The notes under the pieces were generated by a model. The model was not told the DNA's origin. It saw nothing but the letters and a program-made list of their open reading frames with translations, and made no database searches. The translations under genes were made by a program, and so were the position numbers. Below are positions 28,265 to 36,558 of a DNA stretch of 62,801 nucleotides, piece after piece; within the stretch, counting starts at the first letter, position 1, and the number at the start of each line of letters is the position of its first letter. The stretch spans positions 1-62,801 of the forward strand of contig NZ_BATR01000134.1 in the NCBI RefSeq assembly GCF_000739655.1. Reading direction: 5' to 3'. This DNA comes from Verrucomicrobium sp. BvORR106. Lineage in GTDB: Bacteria > Verrucomicrobiota > Verrucomicrobiia > Verrucomicrobiales > Verrucomicrobiaceae.

Positions 28265-28906
28265 TCAGCACTCCGCCACAGCCCGGATCGGCGAGCCGTC
28301 CCGCCCCGCAAAGTTCAAGGGAAAACCGATGAACTGGAACTCGCGGTCATCCGGCAGGGCGTCCAAATTGGCCAGCCCTTCCACGATCACCATCTCCACC
28401 CCATGCCCCAGAAGGGTGTGGTGGATTTCATAGTAGTCCTTGCCCGGCGTAGGGGTGTCCATGCCGATGAGGCGCAGCTGGCGGGATGCCAGATACACGG
28501 CGGCCTCCTGGGTCATGGAGGGAGCCTCTTCATAGTATCGCAGGGTACCGTACTCACGATGCCAGCCTGTCTCAAAGAGGATCCTGGCCCCAGGGGTGAG
28601 CACCGCCTCGTGCCTGCGGAAGTCGTCGGAGGTAATTTCCTCCCCCGCCTGCTTGGGCACCCGGATGACCCGGGCCGGTCCGTAGAACCACTCCAGCGGC
28701 ATCTGGTCCAGGGTGCGCCCATCCTCCACAAAGTGGAACATCGCATCCAGATGAGTCCCGTGATGAGAGCTCATGGTGATGCGAGACAGATTGCATCGTG
28801 GACCTGAGGCGGTGGTGAAGTGCGCCTCCACGGAAAGTTCAGGATCTCCAGGAAACGACGGCTGGCCCTGACGGATGGGATGGGAGAGGTCAACGAGCAT
28901 GGACAT
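28265..28906 (-). CDS. Cyclase-family metal hydrolase (kynurenine formamidase-like)
   Basis: The 213-residue protein starts MSMLVDLSHPIRQGQPSFPG. The metal-binding signature HHGTHLDAMFHF is the HxGTHxDxxxHF motif of the cyclase/formamidase (KynB-like) family, and further ligands are expected in the LFETGW and MDTPTPG regions. Known members hydrolyse N-formylkynurenine, isatin or related amides. No tryptophan-degradation gene is adjacent. A 19-bp palindrome (28980-28998) lies between its start and the divergent large gene and may regulate it. Confidence 0.85.
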   Translation of the reverse strand: MSMLVDLSHPIRQGQPSFPGDPELSVEAHFTTASGPRCNLSRITMSSHHGTHLDAMFHFVEDGRTLDQMPLEWFYGPARVIRVPKQAGEEITSDDFRRHEAVLTPGARILFETGWHREYGTLRYYEEAPSMTQEAAVYLASRQLRLIGMDTPTPGKDYYEIHHTLLGHGVEMVIVEGLANLDALPDDREFQFIGFPLNFAGRDGSPIRAVAEC

Positions 28907-28979
28907 GGCTGAACGGTTGATGCGTCGGCTTTTGCACGATTTCTTTCATTTCAGACCCAAGATATTCTGACTTTCACCG

Positions 28980-28998
28980 GTTTACACAATGTGTAAAC
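28980..28998. promoter_or_regulatory. 19-bp perfect palindrome, candidate operator
   Basis: GTTTACACA-A-TGTGTAAAC is a perfect inverted repeat with a single central base. It lies in the divergent promoter region between the cyclase-family gene (start 28906) and the TPR/PDZ gene (start 29016). Half-sites of 9 bp with this spacing fit a dimeric repressor site. No regulator gene is adjacent. The upstream alternative ATG at 28989 would lie inside the palindrome. Confidence 0.5.
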
Positions 28999-29015
28999 GC
29001 GAGTCATTTTCCTCG

Positions 29016-31559
29016 ATGAGCATGGGGCGTAACTTGGTGATTCTGGGGATCTGGGCCACGGGCATGGGAGCATGGGCATGGTGGAAATTTGTTCGAATCG
29101 ACGACAATCTGTCCCTCCCGGGAGTGGAGTCCAGCAACGCCAATCGCAAGCCACCGACTCCCGGGGTGGATGTGACATGGAAGTGGAGCTCGGAGTCCGC
29201 CTGGCTGGTGGATCAAGTCGCGCGAGACATTGCAGAGGTCTGCCTCATTGCCAGCCATCCCAAAGCGTCTGCGGAAGAGCTCGCCTCCCTTGAGGTAAAG
29301 GTCGAGTCCGTCTCGCACGGGGACACCAACTACCTCGTCTCAGCCTCTGCCCCACGCGCCAAGAAAGACAAGGCCAGCACCTCCCTGCCCCTCAGCGGCT
29401 ACCTCTGGGCCCCAGAGAACTTCGTCCCCTGGGCTCAAGCCCTCCAGAAGGGCTGGAAGATCACTCCGCAGAAGGCCAAACAGGATAAATCAACAGGAGC
29501 AAGTGGCCTGGAGCTCGCCAAGAAGCTCCAGGAGCCCACCAGCACCGTTCTGATGGAGGAGTCCAACCGCCTGTCCAAGGAGCTGAATCAAGCACCGCTG
29601 GATGCGGGCTTGCACGACCAATCCGCCCTGCTGGTCGGATCGCTGGCCCTGCGGGAGGCTGCGGGCGCTTTCTCAGATGCCCGCCCTGCGCTCTGCCGTA
29701 TGACGGCCCACCTGGCATTGGCCCGGAGCCTTTCCCCGGAGTCCACCCCAGAACGGGAACTGGCCGAGGCCATCCTCCTCACCCTGGCCTGTCGTCAGGC
29801 GGATGCCCTGGACCGCATTGAAAAACTCCCTGCAGAACTCACTGCCTGGCAGCGGGCGTTGAAACTCCGCAACACCAGCGACTGGCGTCTGGTGGAGAAG
29901 CCGGGCGAAGTCACTCTGCTGGAACGCCGGGAGCATGCGCGGGCAATCATCACCTGCCGGGATGCGAGCGCACTGATCAAGACTTTCGAGCAGAATCCCC
30001 CTGCGGAAGTGCCCGACTGGAGCCGCATCGCCACCGAGCAAGGCTTCAGCGTGGGGGAGGGACATGCCCTCACCAACGGCTGGATCGAACGGGAGATCGC
30101 CGATCTGGCAAAATCCTGGAAGACCTGGTCCGGCAAGGATCTCAAGACGGACAATCTGGTCGTAATCCTCAACGATCCCCCCACCCGTTGCCTGGGCAAG
30201 AATCAGAACGGCAAGCCTGCGCTGGAGGTGCTGGGCTGGGGCTTCGTCGCCGCCAGCCATCAGCGGCAACTCTGCCATGCCATGGACCGCACCCAGGTCT
30301 TTCTGCGGGATATGTGGGGCGTACCGGATGCTGCGGCGAGTTTTGAAAGGCAGGTGCTGCAACACTTCGCCGGCATGCGCCTGCTGCCCTTTGCATTGAA
30401 GCGGATCGCCACCACGGAGAAGCTCTATCGCACCGCGGTGGAAGACGCCAGCGCCATCTGCCGGAAGCAGCCCGATCTCGTCACCTGCTGCAACTGGGCC
30501 ACGCTGCGTCAGAAGGGCCGCTTCACCGCCCCAGCCACCTCCCTGCCCCGGGCCCAGGCGTGGTTCACCCAGGAGTTGACTCTCGGAACCGCGTACGACT
30601 TCCGATCCCGCTACATCGATCTCGGCACGCTCTACAATGCCAGCATCGGGTTCTGGGACAAACTGGCCGCCACCGCCCCCTATCAATATGATGTGGCCCG
30701 GTCCTACCTGTACAAGAAGCACGGGAACTCCCCTACGATCGAGCAGTTCCGCCAGGCCTACACGAAGCTGGAGGAGTATCACCTGCCGGTGATGGAGCAC
30801 ATCAGCGCAACCCTCAAAGGGGACCCCAAGGCCTACATGGCCTACATGACCCGGATCTGCCAGCTCAACCCGGATGAGTTCATCGAACTGGGCCAGTACC
30901 TGGTGGAAAAAGGGTTCAAGGAAGATGCCGCCTTCGCCTACCAGGCGGCGTTTGAGATGGCCAACGACCGCGTGTCCTGGGCGAACCACGCAGACTGGCT
31001 GGTCACCCACTATTTTGACAACGGACGTACTGACGATGCCGTGAAGATCGCCACCGCAGCAGCGGAGGTGTACTCCTACCGCGGGCTGGAAACCATGGCC
31101 AAGCTCATGGAGCGCATGGACAAGTGGGAGGAGGCCGCCAAGTACCTTGCCGCCATCGGCGAACGGTACAACGACAACGCCCCTCTCATTGCCTTTCTGG
31201 AACGCAACCAAGAGCGCGACCCGAAAATCGCCGACGCCTACAAGCAGGCCCTGGCACCCGTCTTCCCTGAAGGGATCCAGGACGCCGCGCTGGCGGACTT
31301 CAAGGAAGCTCCATCTGATGGCGTCGAGTTCACCTCCAGCAGCCAGTTGCTGGTCCGCAGCGGATTAAAGTTGGGCCACATCGTGGTGGCACTGGATGGC
31401 CATCGGGTGCAGACCCTGGAGCAGTATCTTCTGCTCAGGAACATGAAGGCAGATGCCCCTCTCGAGCTGATCATCTGGGACGGCTCTGCCTATCGTCAGG
31501 TCACTGCCACGGTGCCAAACCGGAAGTTTGGCTGCGATATGGATACCTACATCAAGTGA
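29016..31559 (+). CDS. Large membrane-anchored protein with TPR-like helices and C-terminal PDZ-like domain
   Basis: With the ATG at 29016 (MSMGRNLVILGIWATGMG) the product has 847 residues; an ATG at 28989 would add 9. A signal anchor (about residues 5-22) is followed by a long, mostly helical periplasmic region. Parts such as DEFIELGQYLVEKGFKEDAA and WANHADWLVTHYFDNGRTDD look like TPR. The last 75 residues (LLVRSGLKLGHIVVALDGHR, VQTLEQYLLLRNM, PLELIIWDGSAYRQV) match a PDZ fold. I do not recognise the middle region and see no protease triad. It may be an envelope scaffold or substrate-presenting factor. Confidence 0.65.
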   Translation: MSMGRNLVILGIWATGMGAWAWWKFVRIDDNLSLPGVESSNANRKPPTPGVDVTWKWSSESAWLVDQVARDIAEVCLIASHPKASAEELASLEVKVESVSHGDTNYLVSASAPRAKKDKASTSLPLSGYLWAPENFVPWAQALQKGWKITPQKAKQDKSTGASGLELAKKLQEPTSTVLMEESNRLSKELNQAPLDAGLHDQSALLVGSLALREAAGAFSDARPALCRMTAHLALARSLSPESTPERELAEAILLTLACRQADALDRIEKLPAELTAWQRALKLRNTSDWRLVEKPGEVTLLERREHARAIITCRDASALIKTFEQNPPAEVPDWSRIATEQGFSVGEGHALTNGWIEREIADLAKSWKTWSGKDLKTDNLVVILNDPPTRCLGKNQNGKPALEVLGWGFVAASHQRQLCHAMDRTQVFLRDMWGVPDAAASFERQVLQHFAGMRLLPFALKRIATTEKLYRTAVEDASAICRKQPDLVTCCNWATLRQKGRFTAPATSLPRAQAWFTQELTLGTAYDFRSRYIDLGTLYNASIGFWDKLAATAPYQYDVARSYLYKKHGNSPTIEQFRQAYTKLEEYHLPVMEHISATLKGDPKAYMAYMTRICQLNPDEFIELGQYLVEKGFKEDAAFAYQAAFEMANDRVSWANHADWLVTHYFDNGRTDDAVKIATAAAEVYSYRGLETMAKLMERMDKWEEAAKYLAAIGERYNDNAPLIAFLERNQERDPKIADAYKQALAPVFPEGIQDAALADFKEAPSDGVEFTSSSQLLVRSGLKLGHIVVALDGHRVQTLEQYLLLRNMKADAPLELIIWDGSAYRQVTATVPNRKFGCDMDTYIK

Positions 31560-31578
31560 ACCATCTGGCGCCTGGACC

Positions 31579-32547
31579 TCATACCAGCTTCATGCGGGTG
31601 AGGTCCTGGGTGTCCACGAGGCCCACGGGTTGCCCCGCCTCATTGAGCACCACCAGGTCATCCACCCGGTGATGTTCCAGCACCGCCAGCACTTCAGCGG
31701 CCAGTTTGGTCTCCGCAATGCTCACCGGATTTCGCGTCATGAAGTGAGCGACAGGACGGCCCGCAATGTTGGGATCTGCCTGGAAGGCGCGCACGAAATC
31801 TCCGTGGGTAAACACCCCGGCGAGCTTCCCCGCCGGATCGACGATCACCGCCGCGCCACAGCGGGCCCGCGTCATAGCCTGCAAGGCCTCCTGAATGGTC
31901 GATTCCTCGGTGGCCAGCGCCAGAGAAGGCCCCGCACGCATGACGTCCCCCACCTTGGTGAGCAGGGCGCGCCCCAGTGATCCACTGGGGTGATACTTGG
32001 CAAAGTCATCCTCACGGAAGCCTCGGGCCTCCAGGAGCACCATGGCCAGGGCATCGCACAGCACCAGCATCGCCGTCGTGCTGGAGGTGGGGGCCAGATT
32101 CAGCGGGCAGGCTTCACGCTGCACGTGAACATCAAGCACCACATCGGCATTGCGTGCCAAGGTGCTGCTCAGCCCCCCGGTGATCGCGATCAGCGTTACC
32201 CGGTGGCGACGCAGATGCGGCAGCAGGTCCACCAGCTCTTGCGTCTCCCCGCTGTAGCTGAGCAGGACCACGGCATCGCCGTCATCCAGCACCCCCAGAT
32301 CCCCGTGCAGGGCATCCTGGGCATTGAGATTCACACTGGTGGCCCCCGTGCTGTTCAGCGTGGCCACGAGCTTGCGGCCGATGTTTCCGCTCTTCCCCAC
32401 CCCGCAGACCACGATCTTCCGCGTCGCGGTGAGACAGCCCAGCAGAACGTTCACCGCCTCCGTGAAACTGTCTCCCACGCGGTCCCGCAGCCGGTTCAGT
32501 TCTTCAATTTCCAGCTCGATGACGCGACGTGCTTTCTCAGGAAAATT
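31579..32547 (-). CDS. kdsD: Arabinose-5-phosphate isomerase (KdsD/KpsF/GutQ family)
   Basis: The start at 32547 (MNFPEKARRVIELEIEELN) gives 322 residues, the family length. The SIS domain (about 30-170) has VVCGVGKSGNIGRKLVATL, LHGDLGVL, LLSYSGETQEL and CPLNLAPTSSTTA. The linker HPSGSLGRALLTKVGDVM leads into two CBS domains (about 200-320). The enzyme makes D-arabinose 5-phosphate for Kdo, the inner sugar of lipopolysaccharide. The usual PAEASHGD is NAQDALHGD here, a modest deviation at the active-site edge. It is divergent from a glycosyltransferase gene, which also fits cell-surface glycan synthesis. Confidence 0.9.
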   Translation of the reverse strand, partial: NFPEKARRVIELEIEELNRLRDRVGDSFTEAVNVLLGCLTATRKIVVCGVGKSGNIGRKLVATLNSTGATSVNLNAQDALHGDLGVLDDGDAVVLLSYSGETQELVDLLPHLRRHRVTLIAITGGLSSTLARNADVVLDVHVQREACPLNLAPTSSTTAMLVLCDALAMVLLEARGFREDDFAKYHPSGSLGRALLTKVGDVMRAGPSLALATEESTIQEALQAMTRARCGAAVIVDPAGKLAGVFTHGDFVRAFQADPNIAGRPVAHFMTRNPVSIAETKLAAEVLAVLEHHRVDDLVVLNEAGQPVGLVDTQDLTRMKLV

Positions 32548-32617
32548 CATGGTGACAGGGGCCAGCATTCAACTAGGGATGCCTCCCGCCAAACTAGAGA
32601 ATCCCCACCCGCCCGCA

Positions 32618-33784
32618 ATGCCGAAAAAGCCTGTGATTGCCAGTTACGTGTCTGACTTCCTCAAGGCGGACATGCTGCATGTGTATCGGCAGGTCACCGG
32701 ATTGCAGGCGCTGGAACCCTGGGTGTTCACCCATAAACGAGAAAACGACGCCCGCTTCCCCTTCCCCAAGAAGCGGCTCGTGGTGCTACCCAAGCCGAAA
32801 CTACGCTGGTGGCGGCGCTGGGTGCACAAGAACATCAAGAAGGCCCCCTGGCATCTCTACACCTGGGAGGTGCGTCACGCCCTGCTCGAACTGGAGCGGG
32901 CTGAGGCCAAACTGCTGCACATCTACTTTGGCCACACCGCCATCCATTTTCTGCCCCTGATCAAGGCCTGCCCCCACCCTGTGGTGGTCTCCTTTCACGG
33001 AGCCGATGCCGGGGTGGATGTGAACAAGCCCAACCACCTGGCCCCCTTGCGTGAGGTGTTCGCCACCGCCGATCTCATCCAGGCACGGTCGCAGAGCCTG
33101 GCGGATGACCTGATCAAGCTGGGATGCCCCGCGGAGAAAGTGCGCGTACAGCGCACCAGCATCCCACTGGAGGAGTGGACCTTCACTCCGCGCGAGATTC
33201 CAGCGGACGGTGCCTGGCGACTTTTCCAGAGCTGTCGTCTCATTGCCAAAAAGGGCCTGGACCTGACCCTGGATGCCTTTGCCGCCGTGCACCGGGAGTT
33301 TCCCAAGGCCACGCTGACCATTGCTGGAGACGGCCCCCTCAAAGAAGAACTGCAAGCTCAAGCCGCCCGTCTGGGTGTGGCTGAGGCCGTCAAGTTTGCC
33401 GGGTTCCTGGATCAGGCAGATCTCAGGCGGGAAGTCGCGACCTCGCACTTTTTCCTCCATCCCAGCCGGACCACAGGCGATGGCAATCGCGAAGGCGTGC
33501 CCAACGCCATGCTCGAAGCGATGGCCAGCGGAGCAACGGTAGTCGCCACCAAACACGGCGGCATTCCCGAGGCGATAGAGTCCGGCGAAAGCGGCTGGCT
33601 CGTGGACGAGAACGACAGCGCGGGTCTCTCGGCTGGATTGCTCGCGTTGATCAAAGATCCTCAAAGGAGCCACGCCATGGCGCTGCAAGCAAGAGCTCGC
33701 GTCGAGGCGATGTTTGACCGCACGGCGAATATCAAGGTGCTGGAGGATTGCTATCGGGAGTTGATGGAAGGGGGCGGGCGTTAA
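32618..33784 (+). CDS. Family 4 glycosyltransferase
   Basis: The ATG at 32618 (MPKKPVIASYVSDFLKADM) gives 388 residues; an in-frame ATG at 32579 is an alternative. The GT-B layout is clear: VVVSFHGADAG in the N-terminal domain, RLIAKKGLDLTLDA and IAGDGPLKEEL at the domain junction, and the nucleotide-sugar site NREGVPNAMLEAMASGATVVAT with its E-x7-E. It transfers a sugar from a nucleotide donor to a glycan or lipid at the inner membrane. The specificity is unknown. Being divergent from kdsD suggests a surface polysaccharide or LPS role. Confidence 0.87.
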   Translation: MPKKPVIASYVSDFLKADMLHVYRQVTGLQALEPWVFTHKRENDARFPFPKKRLVVLPKPKLRWWRRWVHKNIKKAPWHLYTWEVRHALLELERAEAKLLHIYFGHTAIHFLPLIKACPHPVVVSFHGADAGVDVNKPNHLAPLREVFATADLIQARSQSLADDLIKLGCPAEKVRVQRTSIPLEEWTFTPREIPADGAWRLFQSCRLIAKKGLDLTLDAFAAVHREFPKATLTIAGDGPLKEELQAQAARLGVAEAVKFAGFLDQADLRREVATSHFFLHPSRTTGDGNREGVPNAMLEAMASGATVVATKHGGIPEAIESGESGWLVDENDSAGLSAGLLALIKDPQRSHAMALQARARVEAMFDRTANIKVLEDCYRELMEGGGR

Positions 33785-33853
33785 GAGTTAGGAGTTATGG
33801 GTTGTGGGGGTTCAAGGAAACGCCTTGCAGCGCCGCCGCGAGATTCATGGGGA

Positions 33854-34160
33854 CCGCACGCATCCTGCGTGCAGCCTTCTGCATCCTGCGGAAGGCATGC
33901 GCCGGGTGATCGCACGACCAAAGCAGACTGCGTATTTCCTCTCCCCTGACTCCCGCGCTGCGATGCATTTTGCATTGGGGAGCGCAGGCGGCCTGCCCGA
34001 TGCTCAGTCGCGACACGGAATGCGGCCTCAAAGTCTTGGCAACATACAACGTCACTGACGTTCCCAGCAAGATGCCGGAAACAGCACGCAGGATGCATGC
34101 GCTCCCCAAGCTTCCTTGACCTCCTCCGCATAGTCGAAGCTTATCCCTCATCGGGAAGTT
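33854..34160. repeat. Hairpin-rich intergenic segment with an 82-bp direct repeat
   Basis: Consecutive perfect small hairpins occur: GCACGCA-TCC-TGCGTGC (33856-33872), GCCTTC/GAAGGC (33874-33896), ATGCA-TTT-TGCAT (33964-33976) and AACGTC-ACT-GACGTT (34048-34062). The stretch 34067-34148, starting GCAAGATGCCGGAAACAGC, recurs with few changes at 34486-34565. No gene is present between 33785 and 34863. Confidence 0.7.
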
Positions 34161-34207
34161 GGCTTGTCGACTTTGATGATCTGATGGTGGCCCCGCACGG
34201 ATTGCCC

Positions 34208-34412
34208 GATGCCGGAGGCATCAAAGCCATTAGCCGGACGGTTGAAGGAGCGTAGCGACTGATACCTCCGGAAGTTCAGATTCAGTATTGCATCCCGGAG
34301 CGGATGCCAGCGACGTCGCCTCCGGCATCCATCTCTTCCTCCCCATCACCATCAACACCTCCGCGACCGTCACTCGCGTCCTCCCGCGCAACCAAGAGCC
34401 GGGACGGCTCTT
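34208..34412 (+). repeat. Modular triloop-hairpin element, variant 4
   Basis: Hairpin A is GATGCC-GGA-GGCATC (34208-34222). B has AGCCGG (34232-34237) facing CCGG (34268-34271) across a GC-rich inner part. A second long hairpin GGATGCC/GGCATCC (34302-34330) contains GCGACGTCGC. C is AAGAGCCG-GGA-CGGCTCTT (34394-34412), then CTACAGTCC. The A-B-C order and the CTACA tail match the elements near 11.2 and 12.9 kb, although stem sequences differ. Confidence 0.65.
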
Positions 34413-34485
34413 CTACAGTCCCTCCAACCCCTCGAATCTTTCATATAACCCACCTGCCACGACTACGCACTCCATGGCATTCTCG

Positions 34486-34755
34486 GCAAGATGCCGGAAA
34501 CAGCACGCAAGATGCGTGCGCTCCCCGAGCTTCCCTAACCTCGTCCGCAGTCGAAGCTTATCCCTGAAGGGGATATCTACCTCAGCCCAGGGTTGGACGA
34601 GCCCTAAGCGAGTCACACCCTGGGTTTGGTGCGGGGCAGAGCATCAGGTGTGGAGGCCACCACACATCTCTTCCTCCCCATCGTCATCAACACCCCCACG
34701 ATCGTCACCCACATCCTCCCGCGCAACCAAGAGCCGGGACGGCTCTTCTACAGTC
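34486..34755 (+). repeat. Modular triloop-hairpin element, variant 5, with direct-repeat leader
   Basis: The second copy of the 82-bp repeat (34486-34565) runs into hairpin A, ATCCCT-GAA-GGGGAT (34560-34574). B follows as AGCCCAGGGT (34584-34593) with ACCCTGGGT (34617-34625). C is AAGAGCCG-GGA-CGGCTCTT (34729-34747), identical to the one at 34394, then CTACAGTCC. The remaining bases to 34863 hold no gene. Confidence 0.65.
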
Positions 34756-34863
34756 CCTCCAGCTCATCGAATCTCGTTTAACTCCTACTTCCCGCCAGTG
34801 CGCCCCCCCCAATGCAAGCAGCCCATAACTCTAACCCATTCCCCTTAACCCCTAACTCCCCCC

Positions 34864-35934
34864 TCACACCGCCCCCAGACCACCCGCCACCACGCACACT
34901 TCACGGCGGTTCGCAGGCAGTTGAGTCGCCCTCAACGGTGTCGGCACGAAGCGACGGAGAGATCCCAAGATCTCTCCCACTTTGCTTTCCAATCGCTCTT
35001 CGGTCAGCTTCATGGTGAGGATGAGAAGCGCAGGACGATGGCGGCGGCACAAGTTCTCAAGATACGGAATGACCACACCAGGGGCGAGGTTCATGTCGGA
35101 CACGAGGATGTCCACCTCCGGGGGCAGGTGATGCGGGGCCAGGGTGCCCACCGCCATGCGTAGGTGTTGGAACCTCGCACCCGTCGTGGCATCGTGGAAA
35201 CACAACACATCCGGATCCATCACCCCAGTATCGACGCCATAAACCTGAGCGCCGTGTTGGAGAAGAGAGTAGCTGGCTCCGCCCGGCGCGCTGCCGAGTT
35301 CCAGCACGACCTGACCCTGTAGAGACTGCTTTCCGTCCAGACCCGACCAAGCGAGAGCCTGCTCCATCTTCAGCCAAGCGCGTGAGGGAGCCTCCAGAGG
35401 CAGTTCCAATCGCGGCAGACCGCCTGCGAGAGGGTGATGACTGGCACTGTGAAGATGGCGACCAAGGAAGAGAGGTTCCGTGGCCTTGTCTCCTACTATG
35501 ACGTCGAAAATGAGATCGCCTCGGTTCGGCCGGCTCTCCGTTGGAGCAGACAATCCCGCCTCGCGGGCGTGGCCAATCAACCGGGCTCGGAGCGCATCCA
35601 TATCCGCCCACTGCAAGCTGGACACGCCATCCTCGTGACAATCTCTCGGGAACACATGCAGATGATAGGGGCGGCCATCGGCAATCTCCCCCAACTTCTG
35701 GACCAGAGCCTTCTCATCTGGGAACAATCCCACCGAAGTCCCGGACGCCCGGCCAAACACGCAGCCCAGTTCAAAACCCGGAGGCAGTATTCTTGTGGCC
35801 TTCCACGTTACGAATTGAGGCCGCATGAAAGCGGGCGTCAACAGCCCCTCATGCCGCCGCGCCACCTCCGCCTTCAAGAGACGTTCGGAACCTTCACGAC
35901 AGGTGGAATAGACGAATTGGGCAGGAGCAGACAC
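34864..35934 (-). CDS. RlmM-like rRNA 2'-O-methyltransferase (FtsJ fold)
   Basis: No ATG fits the N-terminus. I chose the GTG at 35934 (SAPAQFVYSTCREGSERLL), giving 356 residues; a GTG at 36000 is possible. The N-terminal half resembles the THUMP-like RNA-binding part of RlmM. The Rossmann domain has the SAM motif VVLELGSAPGGASYSLL followed by GAQVYGVDTG. DILVSDMNLAP, LILTMKL and REVCVVAGG supply the D-K-E members of the K-D-K-E catalytic tetrad. E. coli RlmM methylates C2498 of 23S rRNA. The same target is likely but not certain. Confidence 0.75.
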   Translation of the reverse strand: MSAPAQFVYSTCREGSERLLKAEVARRHEGLLTPAFMRPQFVTWKATRILPPGFELGCVFGRASGTSVGLFPDEKALVQKLGEIADGRPYHLHVFPRDCHEDGVSSLQWADMDALRARLIGHAREAGLSAPTESRPNRGDLIFDVIVGDKATEPLFLGRHLHSASHHPLAGGLPRLELPLEAPSRAWLKMEQALAWSGLDGKQSLQGQVVLELGSAPGGASYSLLQHGAQVYGVDTGVMDPDVLCFHDATTGARFQHLRMAVGTLAPHHLPPEVDILVSDMNLAPGVVIPYLENLCRRHRPALLILTMKLTEERLESKVGEILGSLRRFVPTPLRATQLPANRREVCVVAGGLGAV

Positions 35935-36045
35935 AGTGGATCGGCGTGGGAATGAGGTGCGGAGGAAAGTGGACCTTCGACGATCCTGGCAAAATGACAC
36001 GGAAAAAGGAGGGCGGACCTGCTACGGGGGAGACACAAGATTTCA

Positions 36046-36490
36046 AGACACAAGACGCAAGACCTGAAGTCGGGGACGTGCGAAAGCGTCGGGCAGATTG
36101 GCAATCAGCATCAGTCACGGAATCGGAGCGATTGGCTCACACAAAGGCACGAAGGCACAAAGGGTTAGGCAAGCCACCTCGCGTATGTTCGCGGATACAG
36201 GAGGCGGGGGTTCCCAGCCCGCTCACGCCCCAAACGTCCCACGATCCCCTCCCCGCTCCGCCCATCCCACAGACCGCTGGGCCGGAGACCCCGCCCTTCC
36301 CGCTTCGCGGGAGACGCCAGACTATAAGACACAAGACTCAAGACCTGAGCTCTCGCACAAGAGGTCGCCGCATGCGTAGTCCGGTTGTCCCAACCGGCTC
36401 ACGCCCCAAGCGTCCCACGACCATCTTCCCGCTCCGCACACCCGCCACACCGCTGGGCCGGAGACCCCGCATCCTTTACTCCGCAGCCAC
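36046..36490. repeat. Composite dispersed-repeat region (three repeat types)
   Basis: The gap holds the AAGACACAAGAC-type motif twice (36046-36070 and 36326-36348). It also holds an about 170-bp unit (36134-36310) with CACAAAGGCACGAAGGCAC and GGGCCGGAGACCCCGCC that recurs at 48331-48485, and partly at 36395-36480. Hairpins include CCCGC-TTC-GCGGG (36299-36311) and CCGGTTG-TCC-CAACCGG (36381-36397) preceded by GTAGT. Some reading frames cross it, but none looks like protein. Confidence 0.7.
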
Positions 36491-36498
36491 GCCACAAA

Positions 36499-36524
36499 AA
36501 ATGGAGGGCATCGTGCCCTCCATT
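36499..36524 (-). terminator. Rho-independent terminator of the polyamine genes
   Basis: AATGGAGGGCA-TCG-TGCCCTCCATT is a perfect stem with a 3-nt loop. On the minus strand it is followed by TTTTTG, 34 bp after the carboxynorspermidine synthase stop. Confidence 0.85.
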
Positions 36525-36558
36525 TCTCAAATTTGCTCTATCTGCAAAAACCCGCCCC

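Noticed and set aside
34288-34848. 186-residue plus-strand ORF in the hairpin region
   Set aside because: Ser/Pro/Thr-rich translation of repeats; the internal hairpins explain the repeated peptide.
33785-34863. Possible CRISPR array because of recurrent short palindromes
   Set aside because: Spacing is irregular, the hairpin sequences differ, there are no uniform spacers, and no cas gene is present.
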